A stretch of DNA of 5,241 nucleotides from Lachnospiraceae bacterium UBA3711 (lineage in GTDB: Bacteria > Bacillota > Clostridia > Lachnospirales > Lachnospiraceae). Shown piece after piece: positions 4,580 to 5,241 of this stretch; the first letter of the stretch is position 1, and every line of letters begins with the position of its first letter. The notes beneath the pieces were generated by a model. The model was not told the origin of the DNA, searched no databases, and saw only the letters and a program-made list of their open reading frames with translations. The stretch lies in the NCBI GenBank assembly GCA_002371345.1, contig DFHY01000073.1, positions 12,170 through 17,410 of the forward strand. Direction: 5' to 3'. Both the position numbers and the translations under genes were made by a program.

Positions 4580-5241
4580 TACATTCCAATCTTCTGATCC
4601 CCTGTAGACCATACATGTTTTTCCTTTGCAGCGGCCGGCTTGTTCTGTGCCATGACGCCTGCCAGCGGATGCGGCACGTAGGGCTCTTCCAGCCAGGCAA
4701 GTTCTTCGGCTGTAAGCTCCAGATCCACTGCCTTAGCCGCCCCTTCGATATGATGCATCTTCGTAGCGCCGACGACTGGGGACGTCACCTTGGTAAGCAG
4801 CCAGGCAAGAGAGACTTCCGTCATGGTCACTCCGCGCTTTTCTGCCAGTTCTGCAACCCGGGCGATGATCACGTTATCCTGCGCTACCGTGGCGTCATAT
4901 TTGAACTTTGCGTAGGTATCTTCCTCAGCACGCTTCGTTCCGCCTTCTCCGGGGAGCCTTGAAAGTCTGCCGGAGGCCAGGGCGCTGTAAGGTGTAAGCG
5001 CGATATTCTCTTCATTGCAGTAAGGAACCATTTCCCGCTCTTCCTCGCGGAAGATCAGGTTGTAGTGCCCCTGGATGGAGACGAACTTCGAAAAGCCCTC
5101 CTTCTCCGCCAGGGCATTTGCCTTCGCGATCTGCCATGCAAAGCAGTTGGAAATGCCAATATATCTGGCCTTTCCTGCCTTCACGATACGGCTTAAGCCG
5201 TCCATGATGTCTTCGATGGGTGTCTGCCAGTCCCACATGTG
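4579..5241 (-). CDS. Aldo/keto reductase, C-terminal two thirds (partial)
   Basis: An NADPH-dependent TIM-barrel oxidoreductase that reduces aldehydes or ketones. About 220 residues are visible; the frame is still open at the right edge (a CAC His codon precedes the first ATG), and full-length members are around 320-330 residues, so the N-terminus with the catalytic Asp/Tyr/Lys is outside the window. Seen directly: HMWDWQTPIEDIMDGL and VKAGKARYIGISN (barrel strand), QGHYNLIFREEEREMVPYC, LTPYSALASGRLSR, and the cofactor-binding end SPVVGATKMHHIEGA followed by LTAEELAWLEEPYVPHPLAG. The YVPHP ending points to the longer YajO-type group rather than the short xylose-reductase type. The stop (TAA 4581-4579) is 15 bases before the CMD-cupin ATG, so the two probably act on related small carbonyl compounds, but the substrate cannot be read. 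Confidence 0.95.
   Translation of the reverse strand, partial: HMWDWQTPIEDIMDGLSRIVKAGKARYIGISNCFAWQIAKANALAEKEGFSKFVSIQGHYNLIFREEEREMVPYCNEENIALTPYSALASGRLSRLPGEGGTKRAEEDTYAKFKYDATVAQDNVIIARVAELAEKRGVTMTEVSLAWLLTKVTSPVVGATKMHHIEGAAKAVDLELTAEELAWLEEPYVPHPLAGVMAQNKPAAAKEKHVWSTGDQKIGM

Noticed and set aside
3922..4962. A 346-codon plus-strand open frame.
   Set aside because: It lies antisense to the clearly recognisable CMD-cupin and aldo/keto reductase genes and is a by-product of their codon use.

Overview
The window looks like chromosome from a gut-type Firmicute (class Clostridia, probably Lachnospiraceae). The inference rests on the strong AGGAGG-type ribosome binding sites, the mid-GC coding sequence with AT-rich gaps, the short ECF sigma/zinc-finger anti-sigma pair, and the protein families present. 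No RNA gene, CRISPR array, integrase or insertion sequence is visible. Every gene I can support lies on the minus strand, so transcription runs from high to low coordinates.

In transcription order: (1) 5241-3808 holds a two-gene unit, the C-terminal two thirds of an aldo/keto reductase (cut by the window edge) followed 15 bases later by a carboxymuconolactone decarboxylase-cupin fusion; a strong hairpin at 3770-3800 closes it. (2) 3729-2475 is a patch of decaying or disrupted membrane genes. A well-placed RBS and ATG at 3729 lead into a six-A run that puts the start one base out of frame with a long membrane-protein reading frame ending at 3261. Below it are three out-of-frame pieces (3107-2667) that together resemble a Pr6Pr-type multipass membrane protein with internal deletions. 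Then comes a start-less 60-codon open stretch (2657-2475). (3) 2479-1167 is an intact regulatory module: an ECF-type promoter, an ECF sigma factor with a GTG start, and a translationally coupled (ATGA overlap) zinc-finger anti-sigma factor with about six membrane segments. (4) 1166-774 is a gap with an AT-rich stretch, a large hairpin and a 49-codon frame that reads like a small lipoprotein or the remnant of one. (5) 773-351 is a compact PPC/DUF296-domain protein. (6) 181-1 is the first 60 codons of a membrane-anchored protein, probably a signalling protein, cut by the left edge.

The functional core is the sigma/anti-sigma pair, which probably senses an envelope signal and drives its own promoter, and the reductase/CMD-cupin pair, which probably acts on small carbonyl or quinone-like compounds. 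No clearly new defence or mobile system is visible. The most unusual items are the six-A frame disruption at 3721-3726, the mosaic remains of the Pr6Pr-like gene, and the perfect 8-bp palindrome inside the ECF promoter.
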